Source: Caballeronia arationis
GTDB lineage: Bacteria > Pseudomonadota > Gammaproteobacteria > Burkholderiales > Burkholderiaceae
Direction: 5' to 3'
DNA: 45,679 bases
NCBI RefSeq assembly: GCF_001544975.2
Contig: NZ_FCOG02000050.1
Coordinates: 1 to 45,679 of the forward strand
In this document: positions 8,504-17,900 of the stretch, piece after piece
Layout of the letters: every line of letters begins with the position of its first letter
Numbering within the stretch: the stretch's first letter is position 1
The notes under the pieces: model-generated
The model's database searches: none
Seen by the model: the letters and a program-made list of their open reading frames with translations, nothing else
Told to the model about the DNA's origin: nothing
Translations under genes and position numbers: made by a program

Positions 8504-9459
8504 GATTCATCCCACTCTTGTGCGGAGCTTTACTGGCCTCGCCCGTCGCACATGCCGAACTCGTCACCGTGCTGAACTCTGCCGACGCGAGCGTCAGCTT
8601 TGTCGACATGTCTACTCAGAAGGTGCTAAACACCATCCCGGTCGGTAAGGAACCGCACCATCTGATGGCAACCCCCGACAATAAATCGCTTATCGTCGCA
8701 AACTCGGTGAGTAACAGCCTGGTCTTGATGGAGCCGAGGACCGGTAAGGTACAGCGGTGGATTGACAGCATCGAAGACCCCTACCAATTGGGTTTCTCGT
8801 TTGATACGAAGTGGTTCGTGACCAATGGGTTACGGCTTAATCGAATTGATATCTACCGCTACGATGGCAACAATTTCACACTCGCCAAACGTGTACCGCT
8901 CGCGGAGACGCCCAGCCACATGGTTTTCACGCGGGACAATAAGACTGTCTTCATCACTTTGCAGACATCCGGGGAACTCGCCGCAATCGACCTTGCGACA
9001 CAAACCGTCAAGTGGAAGATGAAGGTTGGCAAGGCGCCCGCGGGACTTTGCTTTACGCCTGACGAAAAATACTTGCTTATAGGCATGACGGGCGCTGATT
9101 ACGTTTCCGTGGTCGACTGGCGCACGCAGAGGGTTGTCAAGACCATTCATACTGACCTCGGAGCTCATAACTTCCGCTCACTTGCCGACGGGCGGCGCGT
9201 ACTGGTAAGCAATCGGGTGGGCAACACCATCAGCGTTATCGACCTTCAGACGCTCAGTGTGGTCAATACAATCACTGGCTTGTTGCCTGGCCCGGATGAC
9301 ATGGAACTGACTCCCGACAAGCGGTTCCTTTGGGTAACCTTCCGGTTCACGAGATATGTAGGCGTGGTTGACCTTCAAACGTTGAAGCTGGTGAGTACCA
9401 TTCACGTTGGCAAGTCTCCTCACGGTATCTATTTTCCGGACCGAGCACCATTGAGCTAA
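8500..9459 (+). CDS. Secreted YncE-family beta-propeller protein
   Basis: A 319-residue protein with a Sec signal (MRFIPLLCGALLASPVAHA) and about seven repeats of the YVTN/YncE propeller type, for example VLNTIPVGKEPHHLMATPDN, TISVIDLQTLSVVNTI and LVSTIHVGKSPHGIYFPD. No catalytic motif is seen; propellers of this family are usually ligand- or protein-binding. Its ATG overlaps the copS stop (ATGA), so it is translated together with the copper sensor, suggesting a periplasmic accessory to sensing or copper handling. This role is inferred. A fragment closely resembling its last 55 residues lies at 43831-44052. Confidence 0.85.
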   Translation: MRFIPLLCGALLASPVAHAELVTVLNSADASVSFVDMSTQKVLNTIPVGKEPHHLMATPDNKSLIVANSVSNSLVLMEPRTGKVQRWIDSIEDPYQLGFSFDTKWFVTNGLRLNRIDIYRYDGNNFTLAKRVPLAETPSHMVFTRDNKTVFITLQTSGELAAIDLATQTVKWKMKVGKAPAGLCFTPDEKYLLIGMTGADYVSVVDWRTQRVVKTIHTDLGAHNFRSLADGRRVLVSNRVGNTISVIDLQTLSVVNTITGLLPGPDDMELTPDKRFLWVTFRFTRYVGVVDLQTLKLVSTIHVGKSPHGIYFPDRAPLS

Positions 9460-9460
9460 A

Positions 9461-9491
9461 CCTGTAGCTCCAGAAGCAATTGAGCTGCAGG
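9461..9491 (+). terminator. Hairpin after copRS-propeller operon
   Basis: A 10-bp stem, CCTGTAGCTC with GAGCTGCAGG (one G-T wobble), and an 11-base loop, starting two bases after the propeller stop. No T-run follows, so it is either a weak terminator or a 3' mRNA-stabilising hairpin. Confidence 0.4.
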
Positions 9492-9586
9492 ACATGATTA
9501 TCGCCGCGGTCGCAGTCCCTACCGCTCGCGAAATTTTGTAGCATCTTCTTAAGATTTAACCAAGGTCGCGAACCAGGGAGAGTGGT

Positions 9587-9991
9587 ATGAGCAAAAAGTT
9601 GAGGTCCAAAATGTGCGCCGCAATCGCGGCGGGAGTTGTATCCGCATCACTCACGAATCCAGCATTCGCGCAACAACCAGCAAGCTCGCCTATGGCCGAC
9701 ATGAAAATGGGCAAGGAGTCGCCTGCCGGCAAGAACCCATCTACCCAGGCATTCATGCAGGGCCGCGACGACATGATGCAGCACATGGACGTACCGCTAA
9801 CGGGCGATGCCGACAAAGACTTTATCGCCGGAATGATTCCACATCACCAAGGTGCGATCGAAATGGCGAAAATCGAACTGAAGTACGGCAAAGACCCGCA
9901 GGCCCGCAAGATGGCTGAAAACATCATCGCCGAACAGAAGAAGGAAATCGCCGAGATGAAAAAGTGGCAAGAAAAGCGCGGTGCGAAATAG
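9587..9991 (+). CDS. DUF305 periplasmic protein (CopM-like)
   Basis: A 134-residue secreted protein with a signal peptide ending near NPAFAQQ. The DUF305 domain follows, with its signature FIAGMIPHHQGAIEMAKIEL and the helical ARKMAENIIAEQKKEIAEM. The mature N-terminus is Met-rich (MADMKMGKE, DDMMQHMD). DUF305 proteins such as cyanobacterial CopM bind copper through Met and His side chains. A strong ribosome site (AGGGAGAG) precedes ATG 9587. It follows the copRS-propeller unit by 127 bases and may have its own promoter. Periplasmic copper binding is a family-level inference. Confidence 0.85.
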   Translation: MSKKLRSKMCAAIAAGVVSASLTNPAFAQQPASSPMADMKMGKESPAGKNPSTQAFMQGRDDMMQHMDVPLTGDADKDFIAGMIPHHQGAIEMAKIELKYGKDPQARKMAENIIAEQKKEIAEMKKWQEKRGAK

Positions 9992-10334
9992 AGGCCAATG
10001 AAGACATCGCTTTGAGCCAACGATGCCGCAGCGATATTCTGCTTGTTGGACGGTTAGCGTGCTCGTATGCTCGCCGTCCAATACCGAGCTCGGAGTGACG
10101 TCTCATTCCTCCATCCTTTCGTATCATTCTCGGCGGTGCTCAGCGAGAATCGACATCGCATGCCTAAAGCGTCTGCTCCGCGGACATGAGCTGGCTATCC
10201 CTCGTCTCTAGATTGGCTTCAACCTGGTCAAAAAGATGACCAAATGGTCATCTCCGGGCCATGTCACGTCCATCGGCCACTCCCCACAATGTCTCAATGC
10301 GCTGATTAAGGCGCAGTTACGCAGGGAGCACCGT
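9992..10334. other. Intergenic region with inverted repeat and operator
   Basis: No gene is supported here. It holds an 8-bp inverted repeat, TTGGACGG (10046-10053) and CCGTCCAA (10074-10081), around a 20-base loop without a T-run. It also holds the operator at 10234-10253, listed separately. Short open frames in this stretch lack family resemblance. Confidence 0.5.
10234..10253. promoter_or_regulatory. CusR/CopR-type operator
   Basis: A perfect palindrome with 9-bp arms: AGATGACCA, two bases, TGGTCATCT. The core is ATGAC-CAAATG-GTCAT, the same as the site in front of copR. It lies 81 bases upstream of the ATG at 10335, so it should control the two small secreted proteins that follow. Confidence 0.72.
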
Positions 10335-10574
10335 ATGAAGCCCTCAATCATTGCCATTTCCGCACTCTTTGCGGCCCTCTGGGTCAACGTTGCCCTTGCA
10401 GATGGCGACCATAGCTACCCGTACGTCAACAGTCAACAATCCCACGGCCAGACGCGCGAATCGTCCACGCCAAAGGAAAGCTACCAACGAGGCGAGCGCC
10501 AGCCTACTTGCGCTTCGACCGGATACGGATGTACTAACTCAGCCGGTAACGCCGCGAACGGCGTGAGCGATTGA
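10335..10574 (+). CDS. Small secreted protein of unknown function
   Basis: A 79-residue protein. Residues 1-22 form a signal peptide (MKPSIIAISALFAALW, cleaved after ALA), and the mature part is polar, rich in Ser, Gln and Asn, with two Cys (TCASTGYGCTN). I do not recognise a family. Start chosen at 10335 because of the signal peptide and a GGGAG ribosome site; the frame is open upstream to 10236 but that part overlaps the operator. It lies just downstream of the CusR-type site and 16 bases before the DUF4148 gene, so the two are probably co-transcribed and metal-induced. Confidence 0.6.
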   Translation: MKPSIIAISALFAALWVNVALADGDHSYPYVNSQQSHGQTRESSTPKESYQRGERQPTCASTGYGCTNSAGNAANGVSD

Positions 10575-10590
10575 AATCGCGGAGTGAGAT

Positions 10591-10899
10591 ATGAAAAGGT
10601 CTCTTTCGGCCGTCGCGCTCGCACTGTCCACGTCAATCGCGAACGCTCACTATGCGCCTTGTAACCCGCCTTCCGCGGCTAGCGACAGCCTGCCATCAAA
10701 TGCGCTTGGCTCAAATAGCACCGCGCCTGGTGTAGCGAAGACGCGTGCGCAGGTAATGGCAGAGCTTTACGAGGCGCGACGGCTAGGATTAGCGCCGTCT
10801 GGGAGGCAGGACTGGCCCCCGACCGAGCAAAGTATCCGGAGGAATAAGGCGCGCTATGCGGCTAGCCAACGATGGCACGAGACCCATCCGTGCAATTGA
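10591..10899 (+). CDS. DUF4148 family secreted protein (first of three)
   Basis: A 102-residue protein with a short signal peptide (ending IANAH). The DUF4148 pattern follows: KTRAQVMAELYEARRLGL, then WPPTEQSIRRNKARYA. DUF4148 proteins are small, secreted, mostly Burkholderiaceae-specific and of unknown function. Two Cys (near the mature N-terminus and at the C-terminal CN) distinguish it from the copies at 31779 and 40717. It follows the 10335 gene by 16 bases and shares its CusR-type operator, which suggests metal-responsive expression. Confidence 0.75.
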   Translation: MKRSLSAVALALSTSIANAHYAPCNPPSAASDSLPSNALGSNSTAPGVAKTRAQVMAELYEARRLGLAPSGRQDWPPTEQSIRRNKARYAASQRWHETHPCN

Positions 10900-11519
10900 A
10901 AAAGAGTGGGCTACACCTCTTCGCGCTTGAGGGCTCGCTCGTCGTGATGCCGGAAGTACAATGATTGAGAGCCCAAAAAAACGGAGGGTCTGCTGCATCT
11001 TACGCTTTGATTCATCGTGGCGAAGGTTAAAACGAAATGGTTCGGCGGAACTGCATTCATATCGGGCAACAAGAACGCGATGGCCGCAAGTAGCTGGCTT
11101 GTGCACGCTGGCTAGCGGGACGCTTCACAAAAAGTTCTGTGGAGCGTGTAGAGAAATTTTACTCGCCATTGTTGGATGATTTGTCGGCCCCGCACAGTCA
11201 TGCCAAATCAATCTTAAGCAAACACGCCAGAGGCTGACAGTCAGCGCTGTTAGGAACAGTTACGCCGGCCCCGGCCGCGCCATAGTGCGACTTCGGATTC
11301 TTGCACCCCAAGCAACGCAGTTTGCCGCGCTGCATATCGAGTCGGTGGTGCTGGCAGGGTACTGGTTGCCGCTGCGGTACTCGTCTCCAGTCCGCTGCCT
11401 GGTACGTCGTAGCCCGGTCGGCAGCGTTTGTTTCTCACGTCCACGCAGATGGTCACCGCCGCAAAGCCAATGAAGCATCAACCTGCCTCGATTGACTTCA
11501 GGCGACGGCCATCTTTCAC
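10900..11519. other. Long intergenic stretch with degraded repeat
   Basis: No convincing gene. Several short frames are open but show no signal peptide, domain or good ribosome site. Bases 11420-11463 resemble 41814-41856 (listed as a repeat), and in one frame both encode a TSTQ-VTAA peptide, so this is probably decayed coding DNA. The region ends at the terminator beginning at 11520. Confidence 0.45.
11420..11463 (+). repeat. Degraded segment also present at 41814-41856
   Basis: About 43 bases are shared with 41814-41856, with several substitutions and one indel. The longest near-identical core is TCCACGCAGAT followed by GTCACCGCCGC. In matching frames the copies read LTSTQMVTAA here and FTSTQIVTAA there, suggesting two remnants of one unknown gene. 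Confidence 0.45.
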
Positions 11520-11551
11520 GGGACCCGACAGCACGTACGGGTCCCTTTTTT
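11520..11551 (+). terminator. Rho-independent terminator
   Basis: A perfect 8-bp stem, GGGACCCG (11520-11527) with CGGGTCCC (11538-11545), a 10-base loop and a run of six T. It would stop plus-strand transcription before the cus region and so insulates it from the upstream genes. Confidence 0.85.
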
Positions 11552-11659
11552 CGTTTCACGCTGCGTCTCTGTCCCCCCCCCATCGTCGGTCGGTGCCGGC
11601 TCTGTGTAGTTAGCGACGCAGGCGACACACTCCCTAAAACATGAATAAAATACCTTCGC

Positions 11660-11672
11660 TATAATCCCAGCC
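11660..11672 (+). promoter_or_regulatory. Consensus -10 box close to start codon
   Basis: TATAAT at 11660-11665 lies only seven bases before ATG 11673, and no ribosome site lies between them. No clear -35 is seen at 17 bases. If this -10 is used, the transcript would be leaderless or nearly so. Confidence 0.45.
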
Positions 11673-12035
11673 ATGAAATTTCTCCGGACATTCCTCTTTT
11701 TCTTGCTCTGTGCTGCGCTGCCCATCAGTGGGCTGGCGGCCAGTGGCTTGACCGGAGAATGTCCAATGCAGATGCCCATGTCCGCTGACGAGGGCAGTGC
11801 CATGTCTTCGGACATGCCCGGCTGCGAGACGATGAAATCCTCGCAACCGGGCAAGGCCAAGGGGTTCTTCTGCAAGGCAACGGCGCAATGCCAGCTCGGC
11901 AGCCTGTATCACCCGGTTTCCGCTGCCGAGGTGACCCGTCCCGCCGGGCTGTCCAGCCCCGTCGTATTCCACTACGCACAGTCGCTCACCGTCCGTGAAC
12001 CGGCCGGTCTCTGGCGACCTCCCCGCGCCATCTAA
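11673..12035 (+). CDS. Small secreted Cys/Met-rich protein (CzcI-like outline)
   Basis: A 120-residue protein with a signal peptide (MKFLRTFLFFLLCAALPISG), then Cys/Met-rich sequence (ECPMQMPMS, MPGCETM, FFCKATAQC) and a C-terminal WRPPR tail. The signal, metal-ligand centre, hydrophobic patch and PPR end repeat the outline of the proteins at 5789 and 20530. CzcI-like proteins sit at the head of metal-efflux operons and have no settled function. It precedes cusC by 92 bases. No ribosome site is visible before ATG 11673, and a TATAAT box lies seven bases upstream, so it may be translated from a leaderless mRNA. Confidence 0.6.
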   Translation: MKFLRTFLFFLLCAALPISGLAASGLTGECPMQMPMSADEGSAMSSDMPGCETMKSSQPGKAKGFFCKATAQCQLGSLYHPVSAAEVTRPAGLSSPVVFHYAQSLTVREPAGLWRPPRAI

Positions 12036-12127
12036 TCCCTTGCTGACTGGTTCGCCGCATTTGCGGCGAGGTCGTCCTGCGTCCAGGACGTGGATTCCCT
12101 GTGGGAGTCCGCCGTTGGGGTTAGAAC

Positions 12128-13423
12128 ATGCCTTTAACTATTGGCACGCCGTCATGCCGGCGTGCACCACTGCGCGCGCATTCACTTTTTGCCGCGCTGA
12201 TTCTCGCGAGCGCTTCAGCATACGCTCAGGAAGCACCCGTCACGCTTGACGCGGCATTGCAGGCCGCCACCGACCGCTCCGCCGCCATGGGGGCTGCGCA
12301 GGCGTCCGTCCGTGCCAGCTCAGAGGCGGCCGTGCGGGCCGGGCAGTTGCCCGACCCGATGCTCAAAGCCGGTGTCGATAACCTGCCTGTGACCGGGCAG
12401 CAGAAATTCACAATTGGCCAGGATTTCATGACGATGCGCCGTATCGGCATCGAGCAGGAATGGGTGTCGGGCGACAAGCGCCGACTCCGGTCCGCATTGG
12501 CGAACGACGTCGTAGACCGCGAGCGGGCCGGCTACCTCGCCCAGCTCGCGAACACCCGCCAGCAAACTGCTGCGGCGTGGCTGAACGCGGTCTATGCAAA
12601 GAAGGCCGTTTCGCTGCAGCAGGAACTCGTTGAGCACATGACCCATGAGCTGGATGCGACGAAAGCGGCTTATCGTGGCGCGAAAGCGACTGCCGCCGAT
12701 GTCACGCAGGCCCGGACAATGCTCGCGCAGACCCAGGACCAGTTGCTCAAGGCCCAGCAGACATTACAGACCGCGCTCATCGGCCTGTCCCGCTGGACAG
12801 CAACGTCCGTTTCGGACGTGACCGGCGAGCCGCCGACGCCACAGTCATATGTGTCATCACTGCCGCCCGAGGAGCTGGGTGAGGTGCAGCCGGTGCTCGT
12901 CGCAGCATCCCGGGACATCGCCGTCGCCGATGCCGATACCGCCGTTGCGAACAGTAACCGCAGTCCCAACTGGACGTGGGAGGTCGCCTACCAGCAGCGC
13001 GGAGGCGGATTCTCGAACATGGTGTCGGTTGGCGTCAGCATCCCGCTGCCCATCCATCGCAAAAACTATCAGGATCGGGACGCGGCGGAAAAAGCTGAAC
13101 TGGGCACCAAGGCGCGACTGATGTACGAGGACGCGCAGCGTCAGGTCGAAGCGGATATCCGTACGCGGTCAGCCACGCTCGCGAGCGGTCGCGAGCGCAT
13201 TACCAATCTCACCCGCTCCCTGCTTCCGGCTGCGGAACAGCGCGTGCAACTGGCGACCGCCGCATACAAGGCAGGTACTGGCTCGTTGGCCGAAACCTTC
13301 GCTGCCAGGCGTGCGCAGCTCGACGCTGAACTTCAGGTGCTCGACCTGCGGCGTGACGTTTCCCAGACCTGGGCCCAGCTGGAATACCAGGTCGTGCCCG
13401 CCTCGATGTCCGTGAGTCAGTGA
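12128..13423 (+). CDS. cusC: CusC/CzcC-like TolC-family outer-membrane protein
   Basis: A 431-residue outer-membrane efflux protein, with a signal region ending near ASAYAQE and the two alpha-helical repeats of the TolC family. It lacks a lipobox. IPLPIHRKNYQDRDAAEKAE near residue 305 is the conserved second-repeat motif. It forms the outer duct of the tripartite copper/silver pump with the next two genes. The stop abuts the adaptor ribosome site AAGGAG. The extended N-terminus (MPLTIGTPSCRR) precedes the signal core, so the true start may be somewhat downstream. Confidence 0.88.
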   Translation: MPLTIGTPSCRRAPLRAHSLFAALILASASAYAQEAPVTLDAALQAATDRSAAMGAAQASVRASSEAAVRAGQLPDPMLKAGVDNLPVTGQQKFTIGQDFMTMRRIGIEQEWVSGDKRRLRSALANDVVDRERAGYLAQLANTRQQTAAAWLNAVYAKKAVSLQQELVEHMTHELDATKAAYRGAKATAADVTQARTMLAQTQDQLLKAQQTLQTALIGLSRWTATSVSDVTGEPPTPQSYVSSLPPEELGEVQPVLVAASRDIAVADADTAVANSNRSPNWTWEVAYQQRGGGFSNMVSVGVSIPLPIHRKNYQDRDAAEKAELGTKARLMYEDAQRQVEADIRTRSATLASGRERITNLTRSLLPAAEQRVQLATAAYKAGTGSLAETFAARRAQLDAELQVLDLRRDVSQTWAQLEYQVVPASMSVSQ

Positions 13424-13434
13424 AGGAGAACAGC

Positions 13435-14964
13435 ATGCAAAAGAAGCAACTGGCACGCGCGGCCGTTATGGTGTTTGCCGCAGCGGCGTTGCTGGGTGTG
13501 GGCTACGTCGCCGGCACCTATCGCGCTTCGGCGACCGGTTCGACCGCGGTTGCCACGACATCGGCCGCCGGTGACAAAATCGACCCGAAGACGGGTCGCA
13601 AGGTGCTGTACTGGCACGACCCGATGGTGCCGAACCAGCATTTCGACAAGCCGGGCAAGTCTCCTTTCATGAACATGCAGTTAGAGCCGGTCTATGCCGA
13701 CGAAGGAGGCTCCAGCGGTATCAAGATTGACCCAGGTCTTCAGCAGAATCTGGGCATTCGCTACGCAACCGTGCGCCGGCAGGAAACAACGGAAGGATTC
13801 GATGCGGTAGGCACTACGCAGTTCGATGAGTCGAAAGCTGATGTCGTCCAGTCGCGGGTGACCGGCTACATCGACCATCTTTATGCCAGCGCCCCGATGC
13901 AACGCGTCGCGAAAGGCGCTCCGATTGCGTCGTTGTTTGTGCCGGATTGGCTTGCGCCGCAGGAAGAATATCTTGCGTTGAAGCGTGGCGGCCTGGATGA
14001 CGGCATGCTGGTGGCGTCACGCGCGCGTATGCGGGCGATGTCGATTCCGGACGGTGTGATTGCCAGCCTCGACCGCACCGGCAAAGCGCAGACGCACATC
14101 ACGCTGTCGGCGCCGGAAGCCGGCGTGCTGACTGAACTCAACGTTCGCGATGGCGCGATGGTGTCGCCCGGGCAGACGCTCGCCAAGGTCGCCGGTCTCT
14201 CAAAACTGTGGCTAATAATCGAAATCCCCGAGGCGCTCGCGCTCAGTGTGCAGTCGGGCATGACAGTAGACGCGACGTTCTCGGGTGACCCCACACAGCA
14301 TTTCAAGGGCCAGATTCGTGAAGTCCTGCCCGGCGTCAACGCCAGCAGCCGTACGTTGCAGGCACGTCTCGAAATCGACAACACCGCGCTGAAGCTCACG
14401 CCAGGCATGCTCATGCGTGTGCGTGTGGACGGACACAAGCCTGTCTCGCGTCTGCTCGTCCCTTCTGAGGCGGTCATAACAACGGGCAAGCGCTCCGTCG
14501 TTATCGTAAAGAACAGTGATGGTCGCCTGCAGCCCGTTACTGTCACGGTTGGCAATGATGTCGGTAATCAAAGTGAGGTGTTAGGCGGCCTGAGCGACGG
14601 CGAGCAAGTCGTTGCCTCGGGCCAGTTCCTAATTGACTCCGAAGCGAGCCTGAAATCGGTCCTGCCACGGCTGGAAGGCAGCACAAGCACGGGTCCGAGT
14701 GTTCCTGCACCCGCAACCCCGTCCGCTGCGGCCCAAACGTATGAGACCACGGGCAAGGTCGAGAAAGTGACCGCCGGGGACATCACGTTTTCACATGAAC
14801 CCGTTCCAGCGCTGGGCTGGGGCGCGATGACGATGTCGTTCGGCAAGCCGTCGCCGACAGCGTTTCCGGAAGTCAAGACTGGCGAGACCGTGCATTTTGT
14901 CTTCAGACAGTCGGATGATGGTTACCAGCTGACGAAGGTCGAACCGGTCGGAGGCGCCAAATGA
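13435..14964 (+). CDS. cusB: CusB-like periplasmic adaptor with metal-binding and CusF domains
   Basis: A 509-residue membrane fusion protein. After an N-terminal membrane anchor (residues 7-27) comes a heavy-metal-binding domain (about 52-88) containing LYWHDPMVPNQHFDKPGKS and FMNMQLEPVY. The adaptor core follows: barrel-sandwich/hairpin, with the IDHLYASAPMQRVAKGAPIA lipoyl half-motif, and beta-barrel parts. A fused CusF domain ends the protein (about 430-509), with HEPVPALGWGAMTM keeping the copper-contacting Trp. Start set at 13435 because AAGGAG lies five bases upstream; a GTG at 13420 overlapping cusC is less likely. The stop overlaps cusA (ATGA). Confidence 0.92.
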   Translation: MQKKQLARAAVMVFAAAALLGVGYVAGTYRASATGSTAVATTSAAGDKIDPKTGRKVLYWHDPMVPNQHFDKPGKSPFMNMQLEPVYADEGGSSGIKIDPGLQQNLGIRYATVRRQETTEGFDAVGTTQFDESKADVVQSRVTGYIDHLYASAPMQRVAKGAPIASLFVPDWLAPQEEYLALKRGGLDDGMLVASRARMRAMSIPDGVIASLDRTGKAQTHITLSAPEAGVLTELNVRDGAMVSPGQTLAKVAGLSKLWLIIEIPEALALSVQSGMTVDATFSGDPTQHFKGQIREVLPGVNASSRTLQARLEIDNTALKLTPGMLMRVRVDGHKPVSRLLVPSEAVITTGKRSVVIVKNSDGRLQPVTVTVGNDVGNQSEVLGGLSDGEQVVASGQFLIDSEASLKSVLPRLEGSTSTGPSVPAPATPSAAAQTYETTGKVEKVTAGDITFSHEPVPALGWGAMTMSFGKPSPTAFPEVKTGETVHFVFRQSDDGYQLTKVEPVGGAK

Positions 14965-17900
14965 TTGCGCGTCTTATAAGGTGGTCTATCCACAACCGGT
15001 TCCTCGTGCTGCTGGCGACCGTGCTCGTCACGGCCTGGGGTACCTATTCGGTCACGCAAACGCCCCTCGATGCGCTACCTGACCTGTCTGATACTCAAGT
15101 CATCATCAAGGCGTCGTATCCGGGCAAGGCGCCGCAGGTCATCGAGGACCAGGTCACATATCCGCTCACCACAACCTTGCTTGGGGTGCCGGGTGCGAAA
15201 ACTATCCGGGCGTACTCCTCGTTCGGCGATGCGTTCGTGTACGTGCTGTTCGACGATAAGACCGACCAATATTGGGCGCGCTCACGGGTGCTGGAGTACT
15301 TGAACCAGGTACAGAGCCGCCTGCCGCAGGGGGCAACGGTCTCGCTAGGGCCCGACGCGACCGGTGTGGGTTGGGTCTACGAATATGCGCTCGTTGACAG
15401 GACCGGGCAGCATGACCTCGGACAACTGCGCGCACTGAACGACTGGTTCCTGAAGTTCGAGCTGAAGTCAGTGCCGGACGTGTCTGAAGTTGCGAGCATC
15501 GGCGGCATGGTGCGTCAGTATCAGGTCGTTCTCGACCCGGACAAACTTCGCGCGTACGGCATCACCCAGGCGATGGTGGCCGATGCGCTGGGCAAGGCCA
15601 ACCAGGAATCGGGTGGTTCAGTGGTTGAGATGGCTGAGTCCGAATATATGGTGCGGTCGTCGGGCTATCTCCGCTCTCTTGATGACTTTCGCAACGTCGT
15701 GTTGCGGACAAACGATACGGGTACCCCGGTCCTGCTCGGTGACGTCGCCCGGATTCAAATCGGGCCCGAGATGCGGCGCGGCATCGCGGAGCTGAATGGC
15801 GAAGGCGAAGTCGCGGGTGGCGTCATCGTCATGCGTTCCGGCAAGAATGCGCTGACAACCATTGATGCTGTGAAAGCAAAACTGGCGGACCTGCAGCGCT
15901 CTCTGCCAGCCGGTGTCGAGGTCGTGACGACCTACGACCGCTCCCAGCTCATCGAGCGCGCGGTGGACAACCTGAAGGACAAGCTCATCGAGGAATTCAT
16001 CATCGTTGGGCTGGTCTGCGCGGTGTTCCTGTTCCACTTGCGCAGCGCGTTCGTGGCGATTCTGTCACTGCCGCTCGGCGTGCTGGCCGCCTTCATCGTG
16101 ATGCGCTATCAGGGGGTGAACGCAAACCTGATGTCGCTGGGCGGAGTCGCAATTGCCATTGGGGCGATGATTGACGCGGCCATCGTGATGATTGAGAACG
16201 CTCACAAGCATCTCGAAGCGTACGACCACGAGCATCCGGGTGAACCAATCACGACGGCACAGCGCTGGGAACTCATCGCGACATCTGCAGCGGAGGTGGG
16301 GCCCGCACTGTTCTTCTCGCTCCTCATCATCACGCTGTCGTTCATCCCGGTGTTCTCGCTCGAGGGGCAGGAAGGCAAGCTGTTTTCTCCGCTGGCTTTC
16401 ACCAAGACCTACACCATTGCTGCCGCTGCCGGGTTGTCGGTGACGCTGGTGCCGGTACTGATGGGTTATCTGATTCGAGGTCGCATCCCTCATGAGAACT
16501 CGAATCCCATCAATCGCGTGCTGATTCGACTGTACCGGCCGTTACTGGAAGCGACGCTGCGGCGGCCGTGGGTTGCCATTGGTCTGGCGGTGGTCGCGCT
16601 CGCCGCATCGGCAGTTCCCCTTTCCCAGCTAGGCGGCGAATTCATGCCACCGCTCGATGAAGGCGACCTCCTGTATATGCCGACAGCGCTTCCAGGAATT
16701 TCGGCCGAGAAAGCGAGCGAACTGCTGCAGCAGACTGACCGGCTCATCAAGACGGTCCCGGAGGTGCAGACTGTCTTCGGCAAATCCGGGCGCGCCGACA
16801 CCGCGACCGACCCTGCCCCGCTCGAGATGTTCGAGACCACCATTCAGTTCAAGCCGCGTAGCCAGTGGCGACCTGGCATGACGCCAGAGAAGCTGGTCGA
16901 CGAGTTGGACCGGACGGTCAAGGTGCCGGGGCTGTCGAACGTCTGGGTGCCCCCCATCCGCAATCGATTGGACATGCTGTCAACGGGCATCAAGACGCCA
17001 GTCGGCGTCAAGATTTCGGGCAGCGACCTCCCGCAAATCGACAGAATTGCGGCGCAGGTCGAAACAGCGGTCAAGAATGTGCCGGGCGTCACCTCTGCAC
17101 TGGCCGAGCGCCTGAACGGCGGCCGGTACATATACATCGACATCGACCGCCAGGCGGCTGCACGTTACGGGCTTTCCGTCGGCGATATCCAGTCTGTCAT
17201 TTCTTCGGCTGTCGGCGGGGAAAACGTGGGCGAAGTGATTGCTGCCCGCGAGCGGTTTCCCATCAACATCCGCTATCCGCGCGAAATCCGGGATTCGCTC
17301 GAGAAGCTGCGACAGTTGCCGGTCGTCACGGACCGTGGCGCGCAAATCCAACTCGGCGATGTTGCGCACATCACAATTGCCGATGGTCCTCCGATGATTC
17401 GCAGCGAAAATGCGCGGCTCTCCGGCTACGTCTATGTCGATATCCGCAATACGGACCTGCAGTCAGCGGTCGAGGCAATGCAGCGCGCTGTTGCGGAGAA
17501 GGTGACGCTTCCGCCGGGCTATTCGATTGCATGGTCCGGCCAGTTCGAATATCTCGAGCGGGCGGCGGCCAAGCTGCGCACGGTCATTCCGGTGACGCTT
17601 GTCGTTATCTTCGTGCTGCTCTTTCTGACCTTCAACTCTGCGGCCGATGCTCTCCTGCTGATGTCAACGGTGCCGTTCGCTCTGGTCGGCGGGTTCTGGC
17701 TCATCTGGATTCTGGGCCATGCGGTGTCTGTCGCAACGGCAGTCGGATTTATCGCACTCGCAGGTGTGGCAGCCGAATTCGGTGTCGTGATGCTGCTCTA
17801 CCTGAAGGGGGCGCTTAACCGCCGGCTGGAGGATGGTGAACCGTTAACCGAGGCGCTTCTGTTCGATGCAATTCGCGAAGGCGCCGTCTTGCGCGTGCGA

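Noticed and set aside
10961..11179. 72-codon plus-strand frame after the first DUF4148 gene
   Set aside because: No signal, domain or ribosome site; a typical random frame in an intergenic region.
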